The notes under the pieces are model-generated. The model had not been told where the DNA came from and did not search any database. It was given only the letters and a program-made list of their open reading frames with translations. The position numbers were made by a program, and so were the translations under genes. A stretch of DNA of 64,000 bases. Source: JAFDCJ01 sp964527835 (GTDB lineage: Bacteria > Desulfobacterota > Desulfobacteria > Desulfobacterales > JAFDCJ01). Below, one piece after another: positions 18,031-26,422 of the stretch. The DNA is taken from positions 62,001 to 126,000 of the forward strand of contig CAZGNV010000002.1 in assembly GCA_964527835.1 (NCBI GenBank). The letters run 5' to 3'. Each line of letters begins with the position of its first letter. Positions within the stretch are counted from its first letter, which is position 1.

Positions 18031-18246
18031 TTGTCCGATTTTCATGAAATGGCCAACAATTTGAGAATGATAAACGAGCGGGCTCTAAACCCCGAAGACC
18101 CGGCCTACGTAATTGATCAGGGGGGGCGTCGGTTGGGGCCTGAAAGACGGCAGTTCACCTATTCTCAATATTTCCCGGAAAGAAGAGCCGGTATTGAACG
18201 CAGGAGTCTTGCGGAAAGACGCACGGGTGAAAATCAGGCGGCCTGA
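18031..18246 (+). CDS. Small ERR-repeat protein of unknown function
   Basis: A 71-residue protein read from a TTG at 18031 preceded by GGGGGTG; an ATG at 18049 is the alternative. The C-terminal half is a repeated arginine pattern (GGRRLGPERRQF, PERRAGIERRS, AERRTGE). Such RR-rich tails recur in small proteins and regulators of related sulfate-reducing bacteria, but I know of no assigned function. It sits between a candidate sigma-54 promoter and a pseudopilin gene. Confidence 0.55.
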   Translation: MSDFHEMANNLRMINERALNPEDPAYVIDQGGRRLGPERRQFTYSQYFPERRAGIERRSLAERRTGENQAA

Positions 18247-18267
18247 AACCGCTGTTGGAAGGTGAGC

Positions 18268-18336
18268 ATGGACACTTTTGATTTCATAGGAATTTTGTTT
18301 GCACTGGCGGCCCTGTCCCAGCTGCTGGCGTATTGA
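18268..18336 (+). CDS. Candidate 22-residue membrane peptide
   Basis: A short frame with a good ribosome site (GGAAGGTGAGC directly before the ATG) encodes MDTFDFIGILFALAALSQLLAY, almost entirely one hydrophobic helix. It lies 21 bases after the ERR-rich gene, in the same direction. Its existence rests only on the ribosome site, position and hydrophobic pattern; it could be chance. Confidence 0.3.
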   Translation: MDTFDFIGILFALAALSQLLAY

Positions 18337-18458
18337 AAAACAGTCTGTATCTGGGGTTGCCGATCACCCCTAAAAAATCGCAACAGCATCACCACTGCAG
18401 GGACATCACAAGGGGGGGGGCCGGACATATCTTTAAAAAAGAGAGGATCCAAAACCGG

Positions 18459-18863
18459 ATGGAGATCGCCGCACGCCGAAACCGGCTTGCTCACAGGGAC
18501 CAGGCCGGTTTTACCTTAATTGAAATCTTAGCTGTATTGGTCATATTGAGTCTTCTGGCCGCTGTCACCATCCATCGATTCGATCTTTTATCACAGGCGG
18601 CAAGCCGGGCAGCGCTGGCCGCCGGTGTCAGGGAACTCAATGTCAGAGAAACCCTGGCGTGGACCCAGGCCAAGCTGTCGTCCGAGGGCTGGAGCGGGGA
18701 TGAAAATATTTTCACTGCCGTGGACAAGGACCTGGGCCCGAAGTATTTCTGGGATCCTGCTGCTGACGCAAACGGCGGCACCCTGCATTTCAAGAATAAT
18801 TCCACATCCATGTCCCTGAACCGAACCCCTTCCACCGGCAGCTCGCCGGCCGTCTGGCAGTAG
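18459..18863 (+). CDS. Type IV pilin-like / pseudopilin protein
   Basis: A 134-residue protein with a prepilin N-terminus: a basic leader ending in Gly, then GFTLIEILAVLVILSLLAAV, where the residue after the cleavage Gly is Phe and position 5 is Glu. The remainder is a short globular domain with a Ser/Thr/Pro-rich end. The length fits minor pilins or GspH/GspG-like pseudopilins. No secretion or pilus assembly genes are nearby, so it is an orphan; it may be controlled with the ERR-rich gene from the candidate sigma-54 promoter. Confidence 0.85.
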   Translation: MEIAARRNRLAHRDQAGFTLIEILAVLVILSLLAAVTIHRFDLLSQAASRAALAAGVRELNVRETLAWTQAKLSSEGWSGDENIFTAVDKDLGPKYFWDPAADANGGTLHFKNNSTSMSLNRTPSTGSSPAVWQ

Positions 18864-18987
18864 TTTTTGCAGGTCCGCCTTGCGGCAGCCCGCCCGTTGT
18901 CCCATTGCCTATTGCCTTTTCCCGCCATATCTGCTTTTATAGATCCCAAAAAGCAGCCAACGGACCCTTCAGCGGGAGGTAAACAAT

Positions 18988-19923
18988 TTGAAAATGGACA
19001 GATCGGTAAAAATTATCGTTGCGGTGGTGGTGGTGTTTGCCGTCGCCTGGTTTGCTTACAACAAATTGGCCGGCTGGCATCGAAAAAAAGTTGATACCGC
19101 AGTCAAGCAGGAACAGACCACGTGGCAGAAAAAAACGGGACAACTGGAGCAGAAGGTTTCCAAGCTGCAAAAAGAGCTGACCGTAGTCAAGGGTCAGGAG
19201 GCTCCGGAAGAAAAATTGGCCGCTGTCTTCGGAGAGCAAAAAAACACCACCGAGGAAGGCAGCAAAGAGGGGCTCAAGGCCAGGCCGGAGCAGGCAAAAC
19301 ACCCGTCTATTGCCGATATCGAGCGCAGGGTCATGGCCTTTTTCCGCTACCTGGACGACCAGCCCTATGTTCAATCCTTTCAACTGGCCGGCGGGACCTA
19401 TCGCCAGTGGGAAATTGCGATGGCACGGCTGGCGGCCAAGCCACCGATCGTGGCCGGGGAAATGGATTCCCTGTACAGCATGATGCGCAATGTGGCCCAC
19501 TTCTACCGGGTGCTGGGGAAAAAACGGATCCTGTTGATCAAGCAGATCCTGAAAAATGAATCGGCCGTCATCGAGCCGGCGATGAAAACATTTTACCAGT
19601 GGTTCAGCGCAGACGATCAGGGAAAGGCCGCCCTGCAGGGGCGGCCCGACCTGCAGACGCAATATGTCTATGCGGGCTATCTGCTCAACACCCTGGGGGG
19701 CAGAAGTTATCTTTTGCGCCGGGGCTCCAGGGTCCGCACCCTGACCACTTACTACTGTGTGCTGGTGCTGGATCGCGCCAATGACGCCGAACTGAATGCG
19801 GCGGGCATCGATATCCGGCCGTATATCAAAGCCTCGATCAACGAAATCACCAACCAGCTGGGGCTGCGGTATCAGAAGCAGTATCTCGCCCGGCTGGACC
19901 GGTTGAGCCGCAAATACCCGTAA
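18988..19923 (+). CDS. Membrane-anchored coiled-coil protein of unknown function
   Basis: A 311-residue protein. A TTG at 18988 is seven bases after GGGAGGT; an ATG at 18994 is possible. Residues about 7-25 are a single membrane anchor (IIVAVVVVFAVAWFAY), followed by a Lys/Glu-rich coiled coil (about 40-75) and a helical C-terminal domain (about 105-311). The topology is consistent with an inner-membrane protein with a periplasmic domain. It lies 11 bases before the nucleosidase gene. No family recognised. Confidence 0.7.
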   Translation: MKMDRSVKIIVAVVVVFAVAWFAYNKLAGWHRKKVDTAVKQEQTTWQKKTGQLEQKVSKLQKELTVVKGQEAPEEKLAAVFGEQKNTTEEGSKEGLKARPEQAKHPSIADIERRVMAFFRYLDDQPYVQSFQLAGGTYRQWEIAMARLAAKPPIVAGEMDSLYSMMRNVAHFYRVLGKKRILLIKQILKNESAVIEPAMKTFYQWFSADDQGKAALQGRPDLQTQYVYAGYLLNTLGGRSYLLRRGSRVRTLTTYYCVLVLDRANDAELNAAGIDIRPYIKASINEITNQLGLRYQKQYLARLDRLSRKYP

Positions 19924-19934
19924 AGGAGATCTGC

Positions 19935-20720
19935 ATGTCGCTTAAAGAGCATGAATACATCCGGCAAACCCTGGAGCGCTATACGAATTGCAAGCTGGAA
20001 GATTTCTGCGATCATGTGTTGATCACGAATTTCAAGCAATATATCAAGCGGTTCCGGGAAAAAACAAAGGGCAAATACGCCGAGGGCAATTTTCGCATTG
20101 TCAACGCTGCCGATATCAACTGCACCATGATCGACTTCGGCATCGGCTCTCCCCAGGCCGCCCTCATTATCAACTGCCTGGCCTACCTGGACAATCTTAA
20201 ATCCGTGGTCATGCTGGGAATGTGCGGCGGCATCGACGACATTCTCGAGGTGGGAGACTTTCTGGTCCCATCGGCCGCCATCCGGGGGGAAGGCACCAGC
20301 CGCCATTATCTGCCGGGCGAATTTCCCGCCATCCCGGCATCTTCCGTTAATTTGTACTGCATCGGCGCCGTGCGCAAGATGGGTCTGACGCCCCGCTGCG
20401 GAATCGTGTATACCACCGATCGGCGCCTGTGGGAGTATGACGAGCAATTCATCGAATATCTGCGCAACCAGAGAATTCTGGCCATCGAGATGGAACTGGC
20501 CACCCTGTTCTCGGTGGCCTACCGTTACGAGGTCCCCATTGGATCGGTGATGCTGGTCTCTGACATGCCGCTGCAGAAAACAGGGATCAAGGGCAAAAAA
20601 TTGTCCACCAAAATCTATTCAACCTATATGGAACCCCACCTGGACATTGGCCTGGATGCGGTGACCAAGATCCATACCAACTGGCGCACGGTGGCCCGCA
20701 GGCTCAGCAGCGAGTGGTGA
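19935..20720 (+). CDS. AMP nucleosidase / purine phosphorylase-superfamily protein
   Basis: A 261-residue protein of the PNP_UDP superfamily. It contains the phosphorylase-type motif VVMLGMCGGIDDILEVGDFLVPSAA (residues about 90-115) and the base-binding IEMELATLFSVA (about 180-191). It lacks the long N-terminal domain of E. coli Amn but resembles the shorter bacterial AMP nucleosidases, which hydrolyse AMP to adenine and ribose 5-phosphate. A related nucleoside substrate is possible. AAAGGAG precedes the ATG. Confidence 0.82.
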   Translation: MSLKEHEYIRQTLERYTNCKLEDFCDHVLITNFKQYIKRFREKTKGKYAEGNFRIVNAADINCTMIDFGIGSPQAALIINCLAYLDNLKSVVMLGMCGGIDDILEVGDFLVPSAAIRGEGTSRHYLPGEFPAIPASSVNLYCIGAVRKMGLTPRCGIVYTTDRRLWEYDEQFIEYLRNQRILAIEMELATLFSVAYRYEVPIGSVMLVSDMPLQKTGIKGKKLSTKIYSTYMEPHLDIGLDAVTKIHTNWRTVARRLSSEW

Positions 20721-20741
20721 TGGGTGCATTCGGGGTGTCGG

Positions 20742-22358
20742 TCATGGGAGTCGGCGCATGGCCACCAGGGTGATATCGTCAAACTGGTTGGCGGCGCCGA
20801 TGTGTTCCTGCACCCGGGTTGCAATGCGGTTCAGCAGATCAGCGGCGGAAACAGGCGGCTTGTCCAGCATGGACACCAGGCGGTCTTTGGTAAAAAAAGT
20901 GAGGTCCATGGCGGTGGCCTCGGTAACGCCGTCGGTATATCCCAGCAGCAGATCGCCGGCTGCCAGCCGGCTTTGTCGGATGACGAAAGTGCTCTCGGTC
21001 TGCATGCCCACTGCCGGCCCGGTGGCGGCCAGCCGGTCCCTGATGCCGCCGCCGGGAGCCACGACAAACAATGGCTCGTGCCCCCCATTGATATAGCTCA
21101 GAACCCCGGATTCCGGGTTCAGGATCCCGAAAAACATCGTGGCGAACATGGCCAGGTCGCCATGATTGATCGCAATGTAACTGTTGGTCAGCCCAACCGC
21201 CTGCAGGGCCCGGGCATCGGCCGCATCAAGATCCGCCAGACCGCCTGCCGCTGCGGGATTGTTCGGCATCATTTCGATGCAGGTCAGCGGCAGACCGTTG
21301 AGGGCGGTTTGACCCGAAAAAATGCGGATCAGGCTGCGAAACAGCGCCATGAAAAGCGCCGCGCCGACCCCCTTGTCGCACACATCGGCAATCACAATAC
21401 CGACCCTGCCGCCGGGAAGCTCAAAAAGATCGTAGAAATCACCGGCCACCTGGCGCGCCGGTTTGAAGAAGGCCGCCGTTTCCCAGCCTGGAAGCTGCAG
21501 CAGCCGGCCGGGCAGAAAATTGAGCTGCATCTGCCGTCCCTTTTCCAACTCGCCGTTGAGCATCCGGGAATAGGACTGCACCTGCTGCAGACTTTGCTGG
21601 AGTGCGGCTTCGGCCTTTTTGCGCTTGGCAATGGCATCTGCGATCTGCTGATACATGTGGCGAAACGCGCTGATCACCTCACCCAGTTCGTCGCTGCGCC
21701 TGACCTTGGCTGAATAAAAGTCCGGTGTCTCCTGGTCCTGACTGAGGGAGTCTCCGGCCCGGATAAGATCCTGCCTCAAATTTAAGATGGGATTGACGAC
21801 GATCCAGCGCAGGGTCAGCCAGGTGCCCCCGGTGACAAAAAGCGAGATAATGACCACCAGACCGGCAATTCGCAGAAAAAATTCATACAGGCGCCGGGTA
21901 ATCGATGAGGCGTCATGGCGCAGGATCAGGCGATAGTCTCTTTGCAGCTCCACCGGAGAGCAGGCAATATCGTAGCGGGCGCCCTGGCGGTCGAATAAAA
22001 ATGTCATGCCGGCGGGATTGACATCGGTCAGCGCAAGGGCGGGCATTTCTCCAAAACTGCCGACTTTTCTGCCGTCAGTGCGATACAGCGCCCCTCCGAC
22101 GACAGGTTTGCCGTCATGCAGTTTTTGAATGTATTTGAAAAATTCTGCATCGGAGGCTGAGGGAGGGACAATCTGCATGATGAGCGCCACCCGTGCGAGG
22201 GAAATTTCTTTCATCTGCAGCAGAAGCTCTTTTTCGCGCTTTTTAAAAGACGGAATGAAAATTGCCGTTTCCACGGCGATCACGCTGATAAACACCCAGA
22301 ACACAATGCGCCGTGAAAGCTGGGAGATCGGCAAATGAGATTTTTTTTTCAAGGACAT
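20742..22358 (-). CDS. Membrane SpoIIE/PP2C-type serine phosphatase with HAMP domain
   Basis: A 538-residue signalling phosphatase. The start at 22358 is chosen for GGAG eight bases upstream. Two membrane segments (about 15-35 and 170-190) bracket a small periplasmic domain; HAMP follows (about 195-245), then a linker coil and the RsbU-type PP2C domain (about 290-535). Metal-ligand Asp residues are visible in GIVIADVCDKGVGAALFMA, GGHEPLFV, LLLGYTDGVTEA and DDITLVAMR. Such enzymes dephosphorylate anti-anti-sigma factors; no such partner is adjacent. It converges with the nucleosidase gene. Confidence 0.9.
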   Translation of the reverse strand: MSLKKKSHLPISQLSRRIVFWVFISVIAVETAIFIPSFKKREKELLLQMKEISLARVALIMQIVPPSASDAEFFKYIQKLHDGKPVVGGALYRTDGRKVGSFGEMPALALTDVNPAGMTFLFDRQGARYDIACSPVELQRDYRLILRHDASSITRRLYEFFLRIAGLVVIISLFVTGGTWLTLRWIVVNPILNLRQDLIRAGDSLSQDQETPDFYSAKVRRSDELGEVISAFRHMYQQIADAIAKRKKAEAALQQSLQQVQSYSRMLNGELEKGRQMQLNFLPGRLLQLPGWETAAFFKPARQVAGDFYDLFELPGGRVGIVIADVCDKGVGAALFMALFRSLIRIFSGQTALNGLPLTCIEMMPNNPAAAGGLADLDAADARALQAVGLTNSYIAINHGDLAMFATMFFGILNPESGVLSYINGGHEPLFVVAPGGGIRDRLAATGPAVGMQTESTFVIRQSRLAAGDLLLGYTDGVTEATAMDLTFFTKDRLVSMLDKPPVSAADLLNRIATRVQEHIGAANQFDDITLVAMRRLP

Positions 22359-22624
22359 GAACTTTTCTCCGGGGCCATCCAGGTCACGGTTGCGCACGGA
22401 TCGAATATATTTGCAAAAAACCATTTAATTTTTCAAGACTAGGTATCATTTCAGCCTTTGTCAAAACAAAACCGCCGCGCCCATCTGCCGCCGCCTGCCG
22501 GGGTGGATGTCGCCAATAGGTCGCGTCGCTGAATGAAACCTTACAACACCCGCCCTGTGGCCGCCCGTTGGCTTGACTTTATGTCCGTTTCATGGCTTAG
22601 TGACGATCAGGGAGGTAACCGTCC

Positions 22625-22915
22625 ATGTTTAAAAAACTGGCTTCGCTTTTGGGCTCCAAAGCGACAGAATCTGGTTCAGACGGGTTTTTCCTGGATATAC
22701 GCTGCAGCATGTGCGGCGAGCGGTTTCACCTTTACATCAACAAATCCTGGGAGTTGATGCAAAATTTCGAGCCGGACGGCAGCGTCACCTATTTTCTGAA
22801 AAAAGAGATATTCGGTGTGGGATGCAAAAACAGAATGCATGTGCACATGAAATTTGACCGCCATAAGAACATGATTTCGAAACAGATCGAACACGGCGAA
22901 TTCCTTGAAAGTTGA
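22625..22915 (+). CDS. Small CxxC protein preceding the 2-oxoacid oxidoreductase operon
   Basis: A 96-residue protein with a strong ribosome site (AGGGAGGTAACC). It has a CSMCG motif at residues about 27-31 and a second Cys in FGVGCKNRMHVHMKF, so it may bind metal. It lies 20 bases before the oxidoreductase gamma subunit, so it is probably part of that operon. The same protein type recurs as a conserved hypothetical in this lineage, to my knowledge without a role. Confidence 0.7.
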   Translation: MFKKLASLLGSKATESGSDGFFLDIRCSMCGERFHLYINKSWELMQNFEPDGSVTYFLKKEIFGVGCKNRMHVHMKFDRHKNMISKQIEHGEFLES

Positions 22916-22935
22916 TTTTGCAAAAGGTTGATTTG

Positions 22936-23499
22936 ATGCAGGAGATACGGTTTCACGGTCGCGGCGGCCAGGGTACGGTGGTGGCCTCGATTCTGCTGGC
23001 GAGGGCCTTTTTCAGTGCCGGCTACTATGTCCAGAGTTTTCCCGTCTTCGGCGTCGAAAGACGGGGGGCACCGGTGGAAGCCTACCTGCGGCTGGATCGG
23101 AAAAAAATCCGGATCCGCTGCAACGTGTACACCCCGGACCACGTGGTGGTGCAGGATGCCCGGCTGCTGGAAACTGTGAACATCACCCGGGGACTGAAGC
23201 CCGGCGGGTGGATTCTGGTCAACGCCGCCGGGCGGCCGCAAAATCCGGCCGTGTTTTCCGGCTCTTGTCTGGCCTACGTGGACGCCACGCAGATCGCCAT
23301 TGATCATCATCTGGGCACCCGCACCTATCCGATTATCAACACGGCCATGGTCGGTGCCCTGGCCCGCATACTCGAGATGCCGCCTTTGGACACCGTCTGT
23401 GATGCCGTACGGCGGGACATCGACGTCAAACCGCAACAAAACATCCAGGCGGCCATTGATGCCTTTCACAGCGTTGTGCTTGTCGGACGAGTCAAATGA
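22936..23499 (+). CDS. 2-oxoacid:ferredoxin oxidoreductase, gamma subunit
   Basis: A 187-residue gamma subunit. It opens with the family signature IRFHGRGGQGTVVASILLA, then FPVFGVERRGAPVEAYLR, and ends in the usual conserved region around NTAMVGALARIL. It forms part of the CoA-dependent pyruvate/2-ketoacid oxidoreductase. The start at 22936 has AAGG upstream; an overlapping TTG at 22912 is an alternative. The stop overlaps the next gene (ATGA), showing tight coupling. Confidence 0.93.
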   Translation: MQEIRFHGRGGQGTVVASILLARAFFSAGYYVQSFPVFGVERRGAPVEAYLRLDRKKIRIRCNVYTPDHVVVQDARLLETVNITRGLKPGGWILVNAAGRPQNPAVFSGSCLAYVDATQIAIDHHLGTRTYPIINTAMVGALARILEMPPLDTVCDAVRRDIDVKPQQNIQAAIDAFHSVVLVGRVK

Positions 23500-25247
23500 A
23501 AGACGCCCCATTGAATCCAGCGCCATTGTTTTTCCCCCGCTCCACCGCCTCCACGGCGGTCAACAAAACCGGTTCCTGGCGTTTTTTTCGTCCCCGCTAT
23601 GAGGAAAAAACCGCCCCTTGCAGCGCGGCCTGCCCCCTGGGCCAGGACATCGCCCGCATTGAGATGCTGGCCTCCCGGGGATCGTTCAAGGCGGCCTGGC
23701 AGAGTATTTTAGCGGAAAATCCATTTCCGGCGGTCTGCGGTCGGGTGTGCTTTCATCCCTGCGAGGCGGTCTGCAACCGCCAAAACCTGGATGAGGCGGT
23801 GGGCGTGCACCACCTGGAACTGTTCCTGGGAGACTTCGCCATTGCCCGCCAACTGAGGTCCTCCGTCGAAGCTCGGCCAAAGGGCGGAAAAAAAGTCGCC
23901 ATTGCCGGTGCCGGTCCGGCCGGCTTGGCGGCGGCCTATTTCCTAACCCAGCTGGGATATGACTGCGAAATTTTTGAGGCCCGCAGCAAACCCGGCGGCT
24001 TGCTGCGCTGGGGAATCCCCCCTTACCGCCTGCCTCGGGAAGTGCTCGCCCGGGAAATCGACCGCATCGAAAAAGCAGGCGTGACGATTCATCTTCACCG
24101 CCCGGTAACTGCCGCACGACTGAAGGCGATTGGCCGCAATTTTGATGCCCTGGTGGTGGCCTGTGGATACCAGCGGCCCATTTCCCTGAATGTTGAAGGC
24201 GGCCGGTTTGTGCGCGATGGACTGGATTTTCTCAGCCGGCTGGATTCGCACTCAGAAACATCTTTTCAGGGCAATGCGGCCGTTATCGGCGGCGGCAACA
24301 CCGCCGTGGACGTTGCCCGCTGCCTGGTGCGCCTGGGGGGCTCAGCGCAGATCATCTACCGCCGGCGTATAAAAGACATGCCGGCCTTTGCACCGGAAGT
24401 CAAAATGGCCCGCGACGAAGGGGTGAAGATACTGCCGCTTTATGCCCCTGTTGGCATTCAGCGGCTGGAGCACGGGACCGGGGCTGTGCCCGGATACATT
24501 CTGACGGTGCACAAAATGAAAGTCAGCAGCAAGCCCGTCGGCGGCCGTGCGCGGGTGGTGCCGGATGGGAACAAAATCCGCCGTATCCGCGTCCAGCATG
24601 TTTTTGCCGCCGTGGGCGCCGAACCCGAAGCACCATGGCAATTCATCGCCACCGGCCGACAGACAACCCGGGACTGGGGCCACTGCCAACTGGCGGCCGG
24701 CAGCATCCCCCGGCTTTTCATTGGCGATCTGACCACGCCGGTAAAAAGTGTCGCCGATGCCATCGCCTCTGGCAAGCAGGCGGCCATGGTGCTGGACACA
24801 TTTTTCAGGCAGGGGCCCGGGGCGGTGGCGCAAAAACTGAGCGCCTGCCGGGTGGGAGCCGGTCCGGCACTGTCCATGGCCGTTTACCGGGGCCGGGACC
24901 GCACCGGGCGCAGTCCGCACATCGTTGCCGGTGCTGAAATCATGACCGACTACTTTGAGCCGGCCGCCCGGCTGGACCCGGCACCCGTTGGCGCCGGCCG
25001 GCGCAGCGGCTCTTTTATTGAAATTCAGTCCGCCATGGCCGCCCGCATGGCCCGGCAGGAAGCCGCGCGTTGCTTTAACTGCGGCATCTGCAACGACTGC
25101 GACAATTGCCGGCTTTTCTGCCCGGAGATGGCAGTGCTGGTAGAAAAAAAACAGCGTTGGATCAATATGGACTACTGCAAGGGCTGCGGGGTGTGTATGG
25201 TGGAATGCCCCCGCAACGCCATGGCGCTGGAAGAGGAGGCCAAATGA
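23496..25247 (+). CDS. GltD-like FAD/NAD(P) oxidoreductase fused to a ferredoxin delta domain
   Basis: A 583-residue iron-sulfur flavoprotein. The N-terminus carries the GltD-type cluster cysteines (APCSAACPLG, CGRVCFHPCEAVCNR). The FAD site is AIAGAGPAGLAAAYFL (about 130-145), with the following FEARSKPGGLLRWGIPPYRLP. The NAD(P) site is AVIGGGNTAVDVARCLVRLG (about 265). The C-terminus has two 4Fe-4S motifs (CGICNDCDNCRLFCPE and CKGCGVCMVECPRNA). The fusion lets 2-oxoacid electrons pass between ferredoxin clusters and NAD(P), as PadH does in phenylglyoxylate dehydrogenase. Confidence 0.9.
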   Translation: MKDAPLNPAPLFFPRSTASTAVNKTGSWRFFRPRYEEKTAPCSAACPLGQDIARIEMLASRGSFKAAWQSILAENPFPAVCGRVCFHPCEAVCNRQNLDEAVGVHHLELFLGDFAIARQLRSSVEARPKGGKKVAIAGAGPAGLAAAYFLTQLGYDCEIFEARSKPGGLLRWGIPPYRLPREVLAREIDRIEKAGVTIHLHRPVTAARLKAIGRNFDALVVACGYQRPISLNVEGGRFVRDGLDFLSRLDSHSETSFQGNAAVIGGGNTAVDVARCLVRLGGSAQIIYRRRIKDMPAFAPEVKMARDEGVKILPLYAPVGIQRLEHGTGAVPGYILTVHKMKVSSKPVGGRARVVPDGNKIRRIRVQHVFAAVGAEPEAPWQFIATGRQTTRDWGHCQLAAGSIPRLFIGDLTTPVKSVADAIASGKQAAMVLDTFFRQGPGAVAQKLSACRVGAGPALSMAVYRGRDRTGRSPHIVAGAEIMTDYFEPAARLDPAPVGAGRRSGSFIEIQSAMAARMARQEAARCFNCGICNDCDNCRLFCPEMAVLVEKKQRWINMDYCKGCGVCMVECPRNAMALEEEAK

Positions 25248-26422
25248 AAAAAGTGCTGGAGGGCAGCCAGGCGGTCGCCGAGGCCGCCCGCCTGGCGCGG
25301 GTCCAGGTGATTGCCGCCTATCCCATCACGCCCCAGACCCATATCGTCGAGGCCCTGTCCGATTACTGCGCTCGCAAAACCCTCAAAGCCCGTTTTATCA
25401 ACGTGGAAAGCGAGCACTCGGCCATGGCAGCAGTCATTGGCGCCGCCAGCGGAGGCGTGCGGACTTTCACGGCTTCTTCTTCCCACGGCTTGGCCTACAT
25501 GCACGAACTGCTGCACTGGGCCGCGGCGGCCCGGCTGCCCATCGTGATGGCCGAGGTCAACCGGGCCCTGGGTCCCGGCTGGAACATCTGGACCGACCAG
25601 ACCGACAGCCTGTCCCAGCGCGACACCGGCTGGATCCAGCTTTACTGCGAAGACGGCCAGGAAGCCCTGGACACTACCCTGCTGGCCTTCGCACTGGCAG
25701 AAGCCGTCAACCTGCCGGTGATGGTGGTCATGGATGCTTTTTTTCTTTCCCACACCTTCGAACCCATTGACGTGCCGGGTGCCCGGCAGGTCGACCGGTT
25801 TCTGCCGCCGCCAGCCCCGCGCATCCGGCTGGACACGGCTGATCCCTGCGGGCTGAATCCGCTGGTCACCCCCGCGGCCTACATGGAAATGCGCTACAAC
25901 ATGCAGCTGGCCATGGAGCAGGCCCGGCGACAGTTTGCGCGGCTGGAGGCGAAATTTGAAAAAATCTTTCAGCGATCCTATGGCCCGGTTGAAGCCGTTG
26001 GCTGCGATGACGCCGAGATTATCCTGGTCACCAGCGGGACGGTCACCGGCACCTGCCGCCAGGTGATCGGTGAACTGCGCGGTCAAGGCGAGGCGGTCGG
26101 CCTGCTTAAAATAAAGATGCTGCGTCCCTTTCCCGCCGACCTTATCGGCCGGTACCTGGCATCCGCCCGCAAAGTTGCGGTCATCGATCGTAATTTTTCC
26201 TTTGGCGCGGGCGGCATTTTTGCCCAGGAAATCCAGGCCGTCCTGTGCAACCTGGAGCGCCGACCGCAGGTTTTCGGCTATATCGCCGGGCTGGGAGGAC
26301 GTGACATCACCCCCGGTAGCCTGCTGGAAATTTACCACCAAACCCAAAGCCAATCCCTGCCGGCGGCGGACAGCATCTGGATTGGCCTGGACCGGGAGAT
26401 TGTCGCCCAATGGTCCAATTAA
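25244..26422 (+). CDS. 2-oxoacid:ferredoxin oxidoreductase, alpha subunit
   Basis: A 392-residue alpha subunit beginning at an ATG that overlaps the previous stop and follows AGAGGAGG. It has the hallmark AAYPITPQTHIVEAL (residues about 22-36), VESEHSAMAAVIGAASGG and the FTASSSHGLAYM region. The C-terminal domain has the transketolase-like ...LKIKMLRPFPADLI. It provides the core of the TPP enzyme with the beta subunit. Substrate choice (pyruvate, branched-chain or aryl 2-oxoacid) cannot be settled from motifs. Confidence 0.94.
   Translation: MKKVLEGSQAVAEAARLARVQVIAAYPITPQTHIVEALSDYCARKTLKARFINVESEHSAMAAVIGAASGGVRTFTASSSHGLAYMHELLHWAAAARLPIVMAEVNRALGPGWNIWTDQTDSLSQRDTGWIQLYCEDGQEALDTTLLAFALAEAVNLPVMVVMDAFFLSHTFEPIDVPGARQVDRFLPPPAPRIRLDTADPCGLNPLVTPAAYMEMRYNMQLAMEQARRQFARLEAKFEKIFQRSYGPVEAVGCDDAEIILVTSGTVTGTCRQVIGELRGQGEAVGLLKIKMLRPFPADLIGRYLASARKVAVIDRNFSFGAGGIFAQEIQAVLCNLERRPQVFGYIAGLGGRDITPGSLLEIYHQTQSQSLPAADSIWIGLDREIVAQWSN

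Noticed and set aside
20724..21713. Plus-strand 329-codon frame opposite the SpoIIE phosphatase
   Set aside because: Antisense shadow of a well-supported gene with complete metal-binding motifs.
22425..22624. Possible riboswitch in the gap before the oxidoreductase operon
   Set aside because: No conserved aptamer pattern or strong paired stems were found; only the ribosome site at the end is clear.
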